The notes: generated from the letters alone by a model not told the origin. 27,365 nt of DNA from Synergistaceae bacterium (GCA_003446665.1 DMCT01000027.1:1-27365); one strand, 5' to 3'. Positions 1 to 8,292 are shown, numbered from the stretch's first letter. Program-made: numbers and translations.

Positions 1-69
1 GCCTTTCTAGCGGTTTTGGTGGTTACGATGTTTCTTGTTTTTTTAAACTCGAGGATATCTGTTGTATGA
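1..69 (+). CDS. C-terminal tail of a membrane protein, possibly ECF transporter T component (partial)
   Basis: The frame beginning at base 1 is open for 22 residues and stops at the TGA at 67-69, which overlaps the truA ATG as ATGA. The residues are almost all hydrophobic (a Leu/Val/Phe-rich helix) and end in a short polar tail, as in the last membrane helix of an integral membrane protein. In many Gram-positive-like genomes the gene just before truA is ecfT, the transmembrane coupling subunit of vitamin ECF transporters, so that is the best guess. The fragment is too short to prove the family; only the membrane-helix character and the translational coupling are seen directly. Confidence 0.5.
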   Translation, partial: AFLAVLVVTMFLVFLNSRISVV

Positions 70-830
70 AGTATGCTATTAAGATAGCCTATGATGGTGG
101 GTACTTCTCAGGTTGGCAAAAACAACCCGGCAGAACAACCGTTCAGGAGTCAGTCGAAAAGGCATTGAAGGCGTTTTGTCACCAAGACGTTTCAGTGCAC
201 GGTGCGGGAAGGACTGACAAGGGTGTTCACGCCCTCGGACAGGTGGCATCTTTCGAACTCAAGGATCCTTTACCTCTTGAAACGATCATTTCGGCAGGCA
301 ATGCCCACTTGCCAGACCAAATCCGGTTGATGGAAGCCGCGCATGTAGACGAATCTTTTCACGCAAGGTACAGCGCACTCTGGAGGGAGTACGTATATCA
401 CGTGTGGACAGGGGCTTCATGTTATCCTCATATAAGGAATTACGTCTGGTGGAAACGCCGGGCCGACTGGGACATGGAAAAGGTAAGGTCAGCCTGCGGA
501 AAGTTTACTGGAACCCATGATTTCAGAGCCTTTTGTCGTGCCAGCGAGTGTCCGCAGAATGCGGTCCGGTATATTGCACGGATGACCGTTGCGAAGCGCG
601 GTCCACTGGTCCGCTTTCGGATACGCGGGAATGCCTTCCTTACCAACATGGTAAGGATCATGATAGGTACTACCGACCACATCGCAGCGGGAGCCTGTAG
701 TCTGGAAATCCTGGACTACCTCCTTAGCGGCGCCAACAGGGAAGAGGCCGGACCTACGGCACCCGCGCAGGGGCTTATCCTCCAGAAGATCGGATATGGT
801 GTTCCCTTATGGCCCAGTGCCGGTTCTTGA
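66..830 (+). CDS. truA: tRNA pseudouridine(38-40) synthase TruA
   Basis: This enzyme isomerises uridines 38-40 in the anticodon stem-loop of many tRNAs to pseudouridine. The protein has 254 residues, the normal family size. The catalytic motif GRTDKGVHA lies at residues 48-56, with the nucleophilic aspartate at D51; the N-terminal sheet motif YDGGYFSGWQ is also typical. The ATG at 66 overlaps the stop of the upstream membrane gene, and a GAGGA ribosome binding site lies at 51-55, so translation is probably coupled. A promoter for the next gene overlaps the truA stop codon. The family assignment is very secure. Confidence 0.96.
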   Translation: MKYAIKIAYDGGYFSGWQKQPGRTTVQESVEKALKAFCHQDVSVHGAGRTDKGVHALGQVASFELKDPLPLETIISAGNAHLPDQIRLMEAAHVDESFHARYSALWREYVYHVWTGASCYPHIRNYVWWKRRADWDMEKVRSACGKFTGTHDFRAFCRASECPQNAVRYIARMTVAKRGPLVRFRIRGNAFLTNMVRIMIGTTDHIAAGACSLEILDYLLSGANREEAGPTAPAQGLILQKIGYGVPLWPSAGS

Positions 831-855
831 GGTGAAGGGTTGTTCGGGATATAGT
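827..855 (+). promoter_or_regulatory. Candidate sigma-70 promoter for the mreB-like gene
   Basis: TTGAGG at 827-832 and TATAGT at 850-855 are separated by exactly 17 bases (4/6 and 5/6 matches to consensus). The -35 box overlaps the truA stop codon. It would give a leader of roughly 90 bases before the mreB-like start. Motif match only. Confidence 0.4.
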
Positions 856-953
856 TTTTAGCGGTGTCTTTCGAATCATGTTCCGTTTGCGGCATGAGAT
901 TGTCTTGCTTTGGTTGTCTGCTTCGGAGCAGCCCGTTGAAGGAGTGATAGGGT

Positions 954-1994
954 GTGTGGGGAATGGACATTGGAATAGATCTCGGTACAGCCAACGTGCT
1001 TATATATATGAAACAGAAGGGCGTTGTCCTCAGGGAGCCTTCCGTGGTCGCCGTCGATCTGAATACCGATCGCATACTTGCCGTGGGGCTGGAGGCTAAA
1101 AGAATGCTCGGAAGGACTCCGGGAAACGTAGTGGCCGTAAGGCCTTTGAGGGACGGGGTCATTGCCGATTACACCATGACGGAAGCGATGCTACGTTATT
1201 TTCTCAAGAAAGTGATAAAGGGTTTCGGGCGGATGCTTAGAAGACGCGTCATGGTTTGTGTGCCTTCGGGAGCCACCGATGTGGAACGCCGGGCCGTCCT
1301 CGAGGCTGCCGTGGAAATAGGAGCGAAGGAAGCCTACTTGATAGAAGAGCCAATGTCCGCGGCGATAGGGGCTAATCTGGACATTTCCGAACCCAGGGGC
1401 AATATGATCGTCGATATAGGGGGTGGAACCACCGACATAGCCGTCATATCCTACGGCGGCATCGTCGTAACCGAGTCCCTCAGGCTTGGGGGCGACCGCC
1501 TGGACGAGAATATAACGCGCTATATCAGAAGGGAATACAACCTCGCTATCGGTGAGCAGACAGCCGAAGATATCAAAATGAAAATCGCCACCTGCTATCC
1601 TTCCGAGAACGAAGAAAAAACCATGGTCATCAAGGGAAGAGACCTCGTACACGGGTTGCCGAGGCAACTTGAGATCTCCGAGAGGCTCGTGGCGGAAGCA
1701 ATAGAAGAGACCTTGCAGATGATAATAGACGGAGTCCGACAGGTTTTGGAGCAGACCCCGCCGGAGCTTTCCGCTGACATAATAGACCGGGGCATTACCT
1801 TGACAGGGGGCGGCGCACTGCTAAATGGATTGCCGCAACTTTTAACCGATAAGACAGGCATTCCGGCCTACGTTGCTGATGCACCGCTGGAATGCGTTGT
1901 TTTGGGTACGGGCAAGGCCTTGGACGCGCTGGATGTTCTTAAAGCGAACGGAGCCCTTTTGGGGACGTCGAGAAAGCGAGGAAGGCGTGGTTGA
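954..1994 (+). CDS. mreB: MreB/Mbl-family actin-like rod-shape protein
   Basis: This is a bacterial actin homologue that polymerises under the membrane and guides cell-wall synthesis. Actin-fold nucleotide motifs are clear: phosphate 1 loop DLGTAN at about residues 9-14, phosphate 2 loop DIGGGTTD at about 154-161, and the adenosine motif GGGALLNGL at about 285-293. The length of 346 residues matches MreB, Mbl and MreBH. The GTG at 954 sits 9 bases after AAGGAG (939-944); an ATG at 963 would give the more usual MDIGIDLGT N-terminus, so the start is uncertain by three codons. No mreC or mreD follows, so this is a solitary copy and the paralogue (MreB or Mbl) cannot be decided. It overlaps the next gene by 4 bases. 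Confidence 0.9.
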   Translation: MWGMDIGIDLGTANVLIYMKQKGVVLREPSVVAVDLNTDRILAVGLEAKRMLGRTPGNVVAVRPLRDGVIADYTMTEAMLRYFLKKVIKGFGRMLRRRVMVCVPSGATDVERRAVLEAAVEIGAKEAYLIEEPMSAAIGANLDISEPRGNMIVDIGGGTTDIAVISYGGIVVTESLRLGGDRLDENITRYIRREYNLAIGEQTAEDIKMKIATCYPSENEEKTMVIKGRDLVHGLPRQLEISERLVAEAIEETLQMIIDGVRQVLEQTPPELSADIIDRGITLTGGGALLNGLPQLLTDKTGIPAYVADAPLECVVLGTGKALDALDVLKANGALLGTSRKRGRRG

Positions 1995-2419
1995 AGAAAA
2001 ATAAACCCTGGTGGAATGAGGGTTTACACTTTTCGTGCGTGAGTTGCGGAAGATGCTGTAGGGGCGAACCCGGTACAGTGTTGGTGACCCCGGAAGAAGC
2101 TGAGGCCATTTCAAGGAGACTTAAAAAACCGGTCGGGGCATTTACGAGAGAAAGTTCCCTCGTGGGCGAAAAAGTTCGTTCCCTGCTGGAAAGGCCCACA
2201 GGTGAATGTGTTTTTTTGGGTGAATGCGGGTACGGATGTGTCTTGTATGACCTTCGCCCCTCACAATGCAGGCTTTTCCCATTCTGGCCTTCACTTCTTT
2301 CTTCTCAGGAGGCATGGGAGAGAGAAAGAGGACGTTGCCCGGGCATAGGAAAGGGAAAGTGGCATTCTCCTATGGAAATAGAGTTATGCCTTGCGCAGGC
2401 GCCACACCCGAAATTATGA
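1991..2419 (+). CDS. YkgJ-family cysteine-cluster protein
   Basis: This 142-residue protein has the CxxCxxCC signature of the YkgJ family (PF03692) at C16, C19, C22 and C23, followed by a second group of cysteines at C73, C79, C83 and C93 in the conserved YDLRPSQCRLFPFWP context. The family is thought to bind an iron-sulfur cluster or zinc, but its biochemical role is not established. The TTG start at 1991 overlaps the mreB-like stop (TTGA) and is preceded by a GAGGAAGG ribosome binding site about 5 bases upstream, so the two genes are translationally coupled. Whether it relates to cell shape is unknown. Confidence 0.85.
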   Translation: MKKNKPWWNEGLHFSCVSCGRCCRGEPGTVLVTPEEAEAISRRLKKPVGAFTRESSLVGEKVRSLLERPTGECVFLGECGYGCVLYDLRPSQCRLFPFWPSLLSSQEAWERERGRCPGIGKGKWHSPMEIELCLAQAPHPKL

Positions 2420-2585
2420 ACGAATTCGCTAATAGGAAATAATATTTCAAAGATATGAAAGAGTGTTGAAATAAATTCTTTTGTGTGTGAAAATAAAAAT
2501 TGACAAGTAAACCAGGTTATAGGGGTGGCAAAAGAATATGGGTGCTTCATAAGCCCCAAATATTAAATGCAGGGAGGCAACAAGA

Positions 2586-3959
2586 ATGGCAAAGGTTAAC
2601 AGAGATGTGGCGCCGCAGGATGTGTTTTCGGAGATTTCTAAACTGTTGCTCAGGGATGGTTTCGACATCGTTATCGACATGGAGAAGTCACAAGGATCTC
2701 ACATGATCAACAAGCTTGACGGTGCTGACTGGCTGGATTTTTATACCTTCTTCGCCTCTTCTCCGTTCGGCATGAATCACCCCAAACTGGCAAACGACGA
2801 ATTCAAGGAAACCATTTTCCGTGCCGCGATCAACAAGGTAGCCAACTCGGACATCTACACTCAGGAACTTGCAAAGTTCATCAAAACCTTTGGCGATATC
2901 GCAGTTCCGGAAGGCTTTAAACATATTTTTCTCATCGACTACGGGACGCTGGCCGTTGAAAACACCTTCAAGGTGGCCATGGACTGGAAAGTCCAGAAGC
3001 TGCTTCAACAGGGCAAAATCAGCAAGGGAGACGCCATCAAGGGGCGCAAGGGAACGAAGGTCCTCCATTTCAACGAGGCCTTTCATGGCCGTAGCGGCTA
3101 CACCCTTACGGTGACCAACACTCACGATCCCAACAAGTACCAGTATTTCGCTCAATACGACTGGCCCCGCGTGCTGAACCCCAAGATCTTCTGGCCCCTC
3201 GAGGAAAACTTGGGAATCGTGGAATGGCTGGAGCGGGTTTCCATCAAGCAGATCAAGCAAGCCATCTGGGAAAACCCCGACGATATCTGCGCCATAATAA
3301 TAGAGACGATCCAGGGCGAGGGTGGAGACAACCATTTTCGCACCGAGTTCTTCAAACAGCTCAGGCAAATCTGCGATGAAAATGATATACTTCTTATCTT
3401 TGACGAAGTCCAGTGCGGTATGGGAATTACTGGAAAGATGTGGGCCTTCGAGCACCATGCGCCGGTAAAACCCGATATGTTCGCCTTCGGGAAGAAGGCG
3501 CAGATCTGCGGACTGGTAGCCGGGCCAAGAGTCGATGAAGTGGAGAACAACTGCTTCAAGATCTCGAGCCGTATCAATTCCACGTGGGGCGGTAACCTTG
3601 TGGACATGGTAAGGGCTACCAGATACCTGGAAATTTACGAAGAGGACAATGTCCTCGATTACGTGGCAAACGATGCCGGCCCGAAACTGTTGAAAGGGCT
3701 TCATGAAATCCGGAAGGATTTCCCCGATTTCATCTGGAACGTACGAGGCAAGGGGCTCATGTGCGCCTATGATTTCTGCAGTGAGGAAATGAGGAACAAG
3801 GCCGTAAAGAAATTCCATTCAAAGCACGTCCTGGTGCTGCCCTGCGGCGATGTCTCGATCCGTTTCCGCCCTGCGCTTAATATCCCCGAAAAAGATCTTC
3901 AGCGGGGACTTGATGTCACAAGGGAAGTTCTGAGCGAGCTCAAGAAAGAGAACGCCTAG
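2586..3959 (+). CDS. lat: L-lysine 6-transaminase (class III, PLP-dependent)
   Basis: Lysine 6-transaminase moves the epsilon-amino group of lysine to 2-oxoglutarate, giving 2-aminoadipate 6-semialdehyde, which cyclises to piperideine-6-carboxylate. The 457-residue protein has class III aminotransferase features: the GTLAVENTFKVA cofactor-binding turn, the IFDEVQCGMG motif with the PLP-contacting aspartate, and FGKKAQICG at residues 301-309, where K304 aligns with the Schiff-base lysine. FGKK(A/T)Q(I/V)CG is characteristic of the Lat subfamily rather than ornithine or GABA transaminases. The ATG is preceded by GGAGG at 2573-2577. The gene is flanked by an AT-rich 166-base leader and a strong terminator, so it is probably monocistronic. 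Its codons are notably rich in C-ending forms (AAC, ATC, TTC), suggesting high expression. Substrate specificity is inferred from subfamily similarity. Confidence 0.85.
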   Translation: MAKVNRDVAPQDVFSEISKLLLRDGFDIVIDMEKSQGSHMINKLDGADWLDFYTFFASSPFGMNHPKLANDEFKETIFRAAINKVANSDIYTQELAKFIKTFGDIAVPEGFKHIFLIDYGTLAVENTFKVAMDWKVQKLLQQGKISKGDAIKGRKGTKVLHFNEAFHGRSGYTLTVTNTHDPNKYQYFAQYDWPRVLNPKIFWPLEENLGIVEWLERVSIKQIKQAIWENPDDICAIIIETIQGEGGDNHFRTEFFKQLRQICDENDILLIFDEVQCGMGITGKMWAFEHHAPVKPDMFAFGKKAQICGLVAGPRVDEVENNCFKISSRINSTWGGNLVDMVRATRYLEIYEEDNVLDYVANDAGPKLLKGLHEIRKDFPDFIWNVRGKGLMCAYDFCSEEMRNKAVKKFHSKHVLVLPCGDVSIRFRPALNIPEKDLQRGLDVTREVLSELKKENA

Positions 3960-4002
3960 GGGAGGTTCGCTCGAAAAACCAACCCTGCGATAAAATATTT
4001 AA

Positions 4003-4036
4003 GGGGGAGCGGGTTATGTGCTCCCCCTCATTTTTT
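4003..4036 (+). terminator. Intrinsic terminator after lat
   Basis: A perfect 8-bp GC-rich stem (GGGGGAGC at 4003-4010 with GCTCCCCC at 4020-4027) closes a 9-base loop and is followed, after CTCA, by six T at 4031-4036. It separates lat from the DUF3084 gene. Confidence 0.85.
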
Positions 4037-4165
4037 GCACTGGTTCATGTGAGCTCGGCATCTTCATGACAATTAAAGTTTCCAGGATCTGTGTTCCTTG
4101 ACTTTGATGCGCAAGCCCTTGCTTTGTGCTAACTTTGTTGTGGAACATAGAGGAGGTCTTTGGCG

Positions 4166-5320
4166 TTGTTTTCTAGTCTTCCGGAAATGAACTGGACCCT
4201 CATCGCTATGCTTTTGGTTGTAAGCGCTGTTGTAGCCTTCATCGGCGATATCGTGGGCATGCGCATCGGGAAAAGGCGCGTGAGTATATTCGGCTTGCGT
4301 CCGAGGTATACTTCTTCTCTTGTGACGATTGTAACGGGCATATTGATCATGGTGTTCACTCTGGGAGCCCTTGCGGTGACTTCGGACACGGTACGAACGG
4401 CTATATTCAGTATGAAAATTGTACAAAGCCAGATCAGGGATCTTACTTCGCAACTTCAAAAGACCCGTGAAGAGCTCGCATCGATGGAAGAGCAGTTGGC
4501 CGAAAGTCAAGCTGCGCTTATCGAAAAGCAGACACAGCTTTCCAACGTCCAGGTCGAGCTCGAAAAAGCCCGAAAGGAAAGGGAGTTGGCACAACGCCAA
4601 CTGGAAGAACTGGAAAGTGAGCGGATCAGATTGAATCAGCAGATCGAAACGCTCAGGCAGGACGCAAAGCTTCTCAAGGAAGGACTGGAGGAGCTCAGGG
4701 CCGGCAGAATTGTAGTGTTTGCAGGAGAGCTGATAGCTCAAAAGGTTATCATTCCGGCGGAAAGTGATTTGAGCCTTGAAGCTTTGACGGAAGATATACT
4801 TGCCGCGGCAAGATATATGATTGCGTTGCGAACGGGAGCCAAGCCGGAAGAAGTGGTCATACGTATTGAGAACGCCGACTCTATAGAAGAGATTCTGGAA
4901 AAAAGCCGCCGTAATAATGAGCGCATACTTTTACGCCTCATGGCTTCAGAAAACGTGATCGTCGGAGAGCCGGTCGATGTCAGAGTCCTGGAATACCCTT
5001 CAAGGCTCATTTATCCAGGTGGGACAGTTCTGGCCGACGAAGTATTGCCCGCCGGGCTTGACGAAGGCGAAGCGGAAGGTTACCTTTACGTGGTTTTGCG
5101 GGAGATCAACAAAAAGGCTAGACAGGACGGTGTTTTGCCCGACCCGTTGAGAGGTACTGTAGGCAATCTGGAGGCTTCCGATTTCTTCGATGCCTTAGAA
5201 CAGATCGCTTACAGTAAAGAACCTCCGAGAGTTATTGTTGAAGCGGAGGGAGACATCTACACCGAGGGACCGGTTCGTGTTAAAATCCAGGTCCTTGCGG
5301 GCGATATTACGCGGGAGTGA
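4166..5320 (+). CDS. DUF3084 membrane/coiled-coil protein
   Basis: The protein has about 384 residues. Two hydrophobic segments near the N-terminus (about residues 10-33 and 50-72) anchor it in the membrane. Then comes a long charged coiled coil (about 85-180, rich in Glu, Gln, Lys and Leu) and a C-terminal alpha/beta region of about 200 residues. This layout and the N-terminal sequence match DUF3084, a family of unknown function. The open frame can begin at TTG 4160, but AGGAGG at 4151-4156 is only 3 bases away from it; the in-frame TTG at 4166 has a 9-base spacing and is preferred. Six bases separate it from the zinc-ribbon gene, so the two are likely co-transcribed. No function should be assigned beyond a probable membrane-anchored scaffold. 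Confidence 0.8.
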   Translation: MFSSLPEMNWTLIAMLLVVSAVVAFIGDIVGMRIGKRRVSIFGLRPRYTSSLVTIVTGILIMVFTLGALAVTSDTVRTAIFSMKIVQSQIRDLTSQLQKTREELASMEEQLAESQAALIEKQTQLSNVQVELEKARKERELAQRQLEELESERIRLNQQIETLRQDAKLLKEGLEELRAGRIVVFAGELIAQKVIIPAESDLSLEALTEDILAAARYMIALRTGAKPEEVVIRIENADSIEEILEKSRRNNERILLRLMASENVIVGEPVDVRVLEYPSRLIYPGGTVLADEVLPAGLDEGEAEGYLYVVLREINKKARQDGVLPDPLRGTVGNLEASDFFDALEQIAYSKEPPRVIVEAEGDIYTEGPVRVKIQVLAGDITRE

Positions 5321-5326
5321 TTCCAC

Positions 5327-5548
5327 ATGTTGATAGTAGCATGCCAGATGTGCGGGGAAACGGTGATTTTGCCCGGCACACCCGATTCCGATGGCATTGC
5401 CCGGGTAAGTTGGACATGCAAAAGTTGTGGAGTTAGCCAGGTTTTGCAGTTGAGCGTAAGTTCGGACGGCCGGGCAAACCTCAGGAAAATTGTGGGAGGA
5501 ATGTCCTTTTGCGAAGAGACGGTGGCGAGTTCAAAGGACAAGAGATAG
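5327..5548 (+). CDS. Small zinc-ribbon-like protein, unknown function
   Basis: This 73-residue protein carries two CxxC pairs, CQMC at residues 6-9 and CKSC about 22 residues later, which should form one zinc-ribbon site. The rest is short beta-strand-like sequence and a polar tail with a third-type cysteine near residue 62. The ATG lies 6 bases after the DUF3084 stop with GGGAGTG just upstream. Its last 40 bases overlap the start of the following acetyltransferase gene in another frame. I do not recognise a named family. Position, ribosome binding site and paired cysteines make it a real gene; a nucleic-acid or protein-binding role is only a guess. Confidence 0.75.
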   Translation: MLIVACQMCGETVILPGTPDSDGIARVSWTCKSCGVSQVLQLSVSSDGRANLRKIVGGMSFCEETVASSKDKR

Positions 5549-5985
5549 AAAAAAGGAACAACGGGATCGGCCGGGGATACCTGTTCTATGACAGCAAGTA
5601 TGCCGTGAGCGCGGGCGAGCTGCAGGAGTTGTACCGCTTTACAAAGTGGGGACGAAGCAGGTCGCTGGAGGAGATCGAAAGGATGCTGGACGGGACTTCC
5701 ATGTGTTTTTCCATCAGGAAAGACGACAAGATGGTTGCTTTTTGCCGGCTTTTGACGGATTTCGTTTTCAGGGGGTCCATATGGGATATCATGGTTCACC
5801 CGGATCATCAGGGGAAAGGGCTCGGTTCGGCGCTTATGAACTACATGCTGGATCATCCTCGCATCCGTGACATACCCTTGATCATCACTTATACTAGTGA
5901 GCTTGTCCCGTTTCTGGAGCGGTTGGGTTTCGTCCAGAAGGAAGGGACCATGATGTTGCTGAGAAAACCTATAGAGTATTCCTGA
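5509..5985 (+). CDS. GNAT-family N-acetyltransferase
   Basis: The 158-residue protein has a GNAT fold. Motif A, with the acetyl-CoA pyrophosphate loop QGKGLG, follows the strand WDIMVHPDH at about residues 85-100; the C-terminal strand with LERLGF is also typical. GNAT enzymes transfer an acetyl group from acetyl-CoA to an amine on a small molecule or protein; the substrate here is unknown. The TTG start at 5509 has a clear GGGAGGA site at 5494-5500 (8-base spacing) that lies inside the upstream zinc-ribbon gene, giving a 40-base overlap and probable coupled translation. No internal ATG is better placed. Confidence 0.85.
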   Translation: MRRDGGEFKGQEIEKRNNGIGRGYLFYDSKYAVSAGELQELYRFTKWGRSRSLEEIERMLDGTSMCFSIRKDDKMVAFCRLLTDFVFRGSIWDIMVHPDHQGKGLGSALMNYMLDHPRIRDIPLIITYTSELVPFLERLGFVQKEGTMMLLRKPIEYS

Positions 5986-6082
5986 AAAGACGATTTTAGA
6001 ACAGACAAAAAGATTCGCATTTCCCGACGTTTTCGTCCGGAACTGTTTTGATACTTAAAGCATTTTACGGAGGTGGAAAGGA

Positions 6083-7285
6083 TTGGAAAACCGGTTTCTC
6101 CTGACTTCGGAATCCGTAACAGAGGGACATCCCGACAAGCTGGCCGACCAGATTTCCGACGGTATCCTTGATGCCATACTGGAAGAGGATCCGATGGGGC
6201 GGGTTGCCTGTGAAACCCTTGTTTCAACGGGGCTGGTGGTTGTGGCAGGGGAGATAACCACGTCCTGTTACGTGGACATTCCCCGTATCACCAGGCAGAT
6301 CATCAAGGAAATAGGCTACACCAGGGCTAAATATGGTTTCGACGGCGATACCTGTGCGGTGCTGACTGCTATTGACGAGCAGTCGCCGGATATCAGTCAG
6401 GGAGTGGACAAGGCCCTGGAAATCAGGGAAGGGAACTTGTCGGAGCAGGAAATAGACGCTATCGGTGCGGGAGACCAGGGCATGATGGTAGGGTACGCCT
6501 GTGACGAGACGGAAGAGTTTCTGCCATTGCCGATCGCGTTGGCTCATCGTCTGGCCCGAAGACTCAGCCAGGTCCGCAAGGAAAAGATAGTTCCCTACCT
6601 GAGGCCCGACGGCAAAACTCAGGTTACTGTGGAATATGAGGACGGAAAAGCCGTTGGCATCGAGACGGTAGTGGTTTCGGCACAGCATCACCCCGCTGTT
6701 AGCCATGAGCAAATATACAATGATCTTTGCGAAATGGTGATCAATCCGATCCTTCCTGAGTACCTTACGGAAAAATCTCCAAGGGTCCTTGTCAATCCGA
6801 CGGGCAGGTTCGTCCTGGGTGGTCCGATGGCGGACACCGGCCTGACAGGGAGGAAAATCATGGTGGACACCTACGGAGGCATTGTGCCTCATGGGGGTGG
6901 TTGTTTTTCCGGGAAGGATCCCACGAAAGTGGACAGGTCGGCGGCCTATATGACGCGCTATGCCGCAAAGAACGTTGTAGCCGCCGGGCTTGCGAGAGAA
7001 TGCAAGATACAGGTAGCTTATGCTATAGGTGTGGCCCATCCCGTGTCGGTGATGGTAGATACCCAGGGGACCGGCGTTTTGCCCGATACGAAACTGACCG
7101 AGATTGTTCTTGAAAATTTCGATTTCCGTCCTGCCGCGATAATCAGGGATCTGGATTTGAGGAAGGCTCAATACCGCAAGCTCGCGTCATATGGACACAT
7201 GGGAAGGATAGATATAGACCCGATCCCGGCATGGGAATGTATCGACAGGGCTGAAACCCTTCGAAAGACAGCCAAAAACTTCTAG
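6083..7285 (+). CDS. metK: S-adenosylmethionine synthetase
   Basis: MetK makes S-adenosylmethionine, the main methyl donor, from methionine and ATP. All hallmarks are present in 400 residues: TEGHPDK with the catalytic histidine at H16, the ATP-binding hexapeptide region GAGDQGMM at 128-135, and the phosphate-binding [19 protein letters not shown] segment at 271-289. The start is TTG at 6083, chosen because GGAGGTGG (6069-6076) lies 6 bases upstream and the N-terminus matches the family. The 97-base leader is too short for, and shows no sign of, a SAM riboswitch. Tetrameric cytosolic enzyme by family knowledge. Confidence 0.97.
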   Translation: MENRFLLTSESVTEGHPDKLADQISDGILDAILEEDPMGRVACETLVSTGLVVVAGEITTSCYVDIPRITRQIIKEIGYTRAKYGFDGDTCAVLTAIDEQSPDISQGVDKALEIREGNLSEQEIDAIGAGDQGMMVGYACDETEEFLPLPIALAHRLARRLSQVRKEKIVPYLRPDGKTQVTVEYEDGKAVGIETVVVSAQHHPAVSHEQIYNDLCEMVINPILPEYLTEKSPRVLVNPTGRFVLGGPMADTGLTGRKIMVDTYGGIVPHGGGCFSGKDPTKVDRSAAYMTRYAAKNVVAAGLARECKIQVAYAIGVAHPVSVMVDTQGTGVLPDTKLTEIVLENFDFRPAAIIRDLDLRKAQYRKLASYGHMGRIDIDPIPAWECIDRAETLRKTAKNF

Positions 7286-7312
7286 GCTGCGCTCGGTTGT
7301 AATGAAATACCT

Positions 7313-7978
7313 ATGTTCTTTATGTCTTTTCACGGAGCGCTTTCTCATATCTTGTGGCCCCAGAGCTGCCCGCTTTGCGGGCGGCTCTCGAAGGCCATTT
7401 GCCCGGATTGCCTGATATTTTTAGTTGAAAAAAACAACCCTGTTTGCCTGGAGTGCTTCAGGCCTTTCCCCTGCGATAGTCACGGTAAAAATGTCCCATT
7501 TCTGGTTTTCGGCGCATTGCACCGAAAAGAAGCGAAGCAGCTTGTCCACATGCTCAAATACGGCGGAAACAAGGCTTTGGGACGCCCACTCGGACGGGTT
7601 GTCGCGCAAACGATAAACCTGCCGAAAGAAGTGGATTGCATTGTACCGGTGCCGCTTCACAGGAAATCGGGCAGGCCTTTTAACCAGGCTCTTGAGATCG
7701 CCCGCGGAGTATCTGAAATATTGAAGGTCCCTGTAAAAGATGGGCTGGAATGGACAGGCGGGGAAAAACCGCAAGTAGGGAAAGCTTCACTGGAAAGAAA
7801 GCAGCTTTCAGCCGGTGCGCTTCGTCTTTCCGGCAAAATAACCGATTCCACGGCAATGAGTGTTCTTTTGGTGGATGATGTATGCACCACCGGGACTACC
7901 CTCAGGCGGTGTGCCGAAGCCCTGCGTAGTGGAACGCTTCATGTTACCGGAGCGTTGGTCTGGACTTTGTCGGGTTGA
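7313..7978 (+). CDS. comFC: ComF-family phosphoribosyltransferase-like protein
   Basis: The 221-residue protein has an N-terminal double zinc finger (C19/C22, C30/C33 and further cysteines at about 45, 48 and 54) and a C-terminal type I phosphoribosyltransferase fold with the PRPP loop VLLVDDVCTTGTT at about 184-196. This is the ComFC/GntX architecture; homologues assist uptake or processing of incoming single-stranded DNA during natural transformation. The ATG at 7313 lacks a strong ribosome binding site and another ATG follows at 7322, so the start is uncertain by three codons. The gene follows metK by 27 bases and may be read through from it. Competence itself cannot be inferred from this gene alone. 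Confidence 0.88.
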   Translation: MFFMSFHGALSHILWPQSCPLCGRLSKAICPDCLIFLVEKNNPVCLECFRPFPCDSHGKNVPFLVFGALHRKEAKQLVHMLKYGGNKALGRPLGRVVAQTINLPKEVDCIVPVPLHRKSGRPFNQALEIARGVSEILKVPVKDGLEWTGGEKPQVGKASLERKQLSAGALRLSGKITDSTAMSVLLVDDVCTTGTTLRRCAEALRSGTLHVTGALVWTLSG

Positions 7979-8021
7979 CAAAGCGTGCCACCGTGTGATG
8001 TCGTAGTAGATAAGGAACAGA

Positions 8022-8237
8022 TCAGGGAGTATGGAACGCCCCTACCTCGATGTTTTTTTCTGCGCAGATGTCCCTGATTCGCTGTATGTCGGAACAGGGG
8101 AACCTGCAGGCAAGGCCGCAGCTTGCGGAAAGCTCGCGAGGGACCGGTACGATCTTTACTGCCAGACCGGCTTTCCTGCAGTTTTTTTCAAAAGAAATGG
8201 CCATGTGCGTAGTTTCGAAAGTTGCTATGCAATCCAC
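8022..8237 (-). CDS. DUF3343 small protein (putative Se/S carrier-like)
   Basis: This 71-residue minus-strand protein fits the DUF3343 pattern: an N-terminal strand ending in TFETTHMA, a helix containing FEK, then KIVPVPRELSASCGLACRF, where the PRE(I/L)S(S/A)SCG segment with its cysteine is the family hallmark. Members are often annotated as putative selenium/sulfur carrier-like proteins because many occur near selenium or sulfur-transfer genes; the chemistry is not proven. The GTG start has a GGAGG site (8248-8244) 6 bases upstream and a perfect TATAAT promoter box behind it. It is convergent with the comF-type gene and divergent from the ompH-like gene. No selenium gene is visible in the window. 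Overlapping open frames on the plus strand are judged to be shadows. Confidence 0.82.
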   Translation of the reverse strand: MDCIATFETTHMAISFEKNCRKAGLAVKIVPVPRELSASCGLACRFPCSDIQRIRDICAEKNIEVGAFHTP

Positions 8238-8292
8238 TTTTTTCCTCCGTAAGGCCTGAAAAGGAATGGGGGAACAAAAATATTGCCCCGGT

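Noticed and set aside
918..931. CTGCT-TCGG-AGCAG hairpin before the mreB-like gene
   Set aside because: No T tract follows and the stem is only 5 bp, so it is not called a terminator.
2500..2528. Perfect TTGACA at 2500-2505 as the lat promoter
   Set aside because: No acceptable -10 box lies 15-19 bases downstream; the nearest TTATAG is only 11 bases away. The lat promoter is unresolved.
5986..6082. SAM riboswitch before metK
   Set aside because: Only 97 bases are available, with no recognisable multi-stem aptamer or terminator.
8031..8259. Plus-strand open frames of about 70 codons in the comF-ompH gap
   Set aside because: They lack ribosome binding sites and resemble no family, while the minus-strand frame matches DUF3343.
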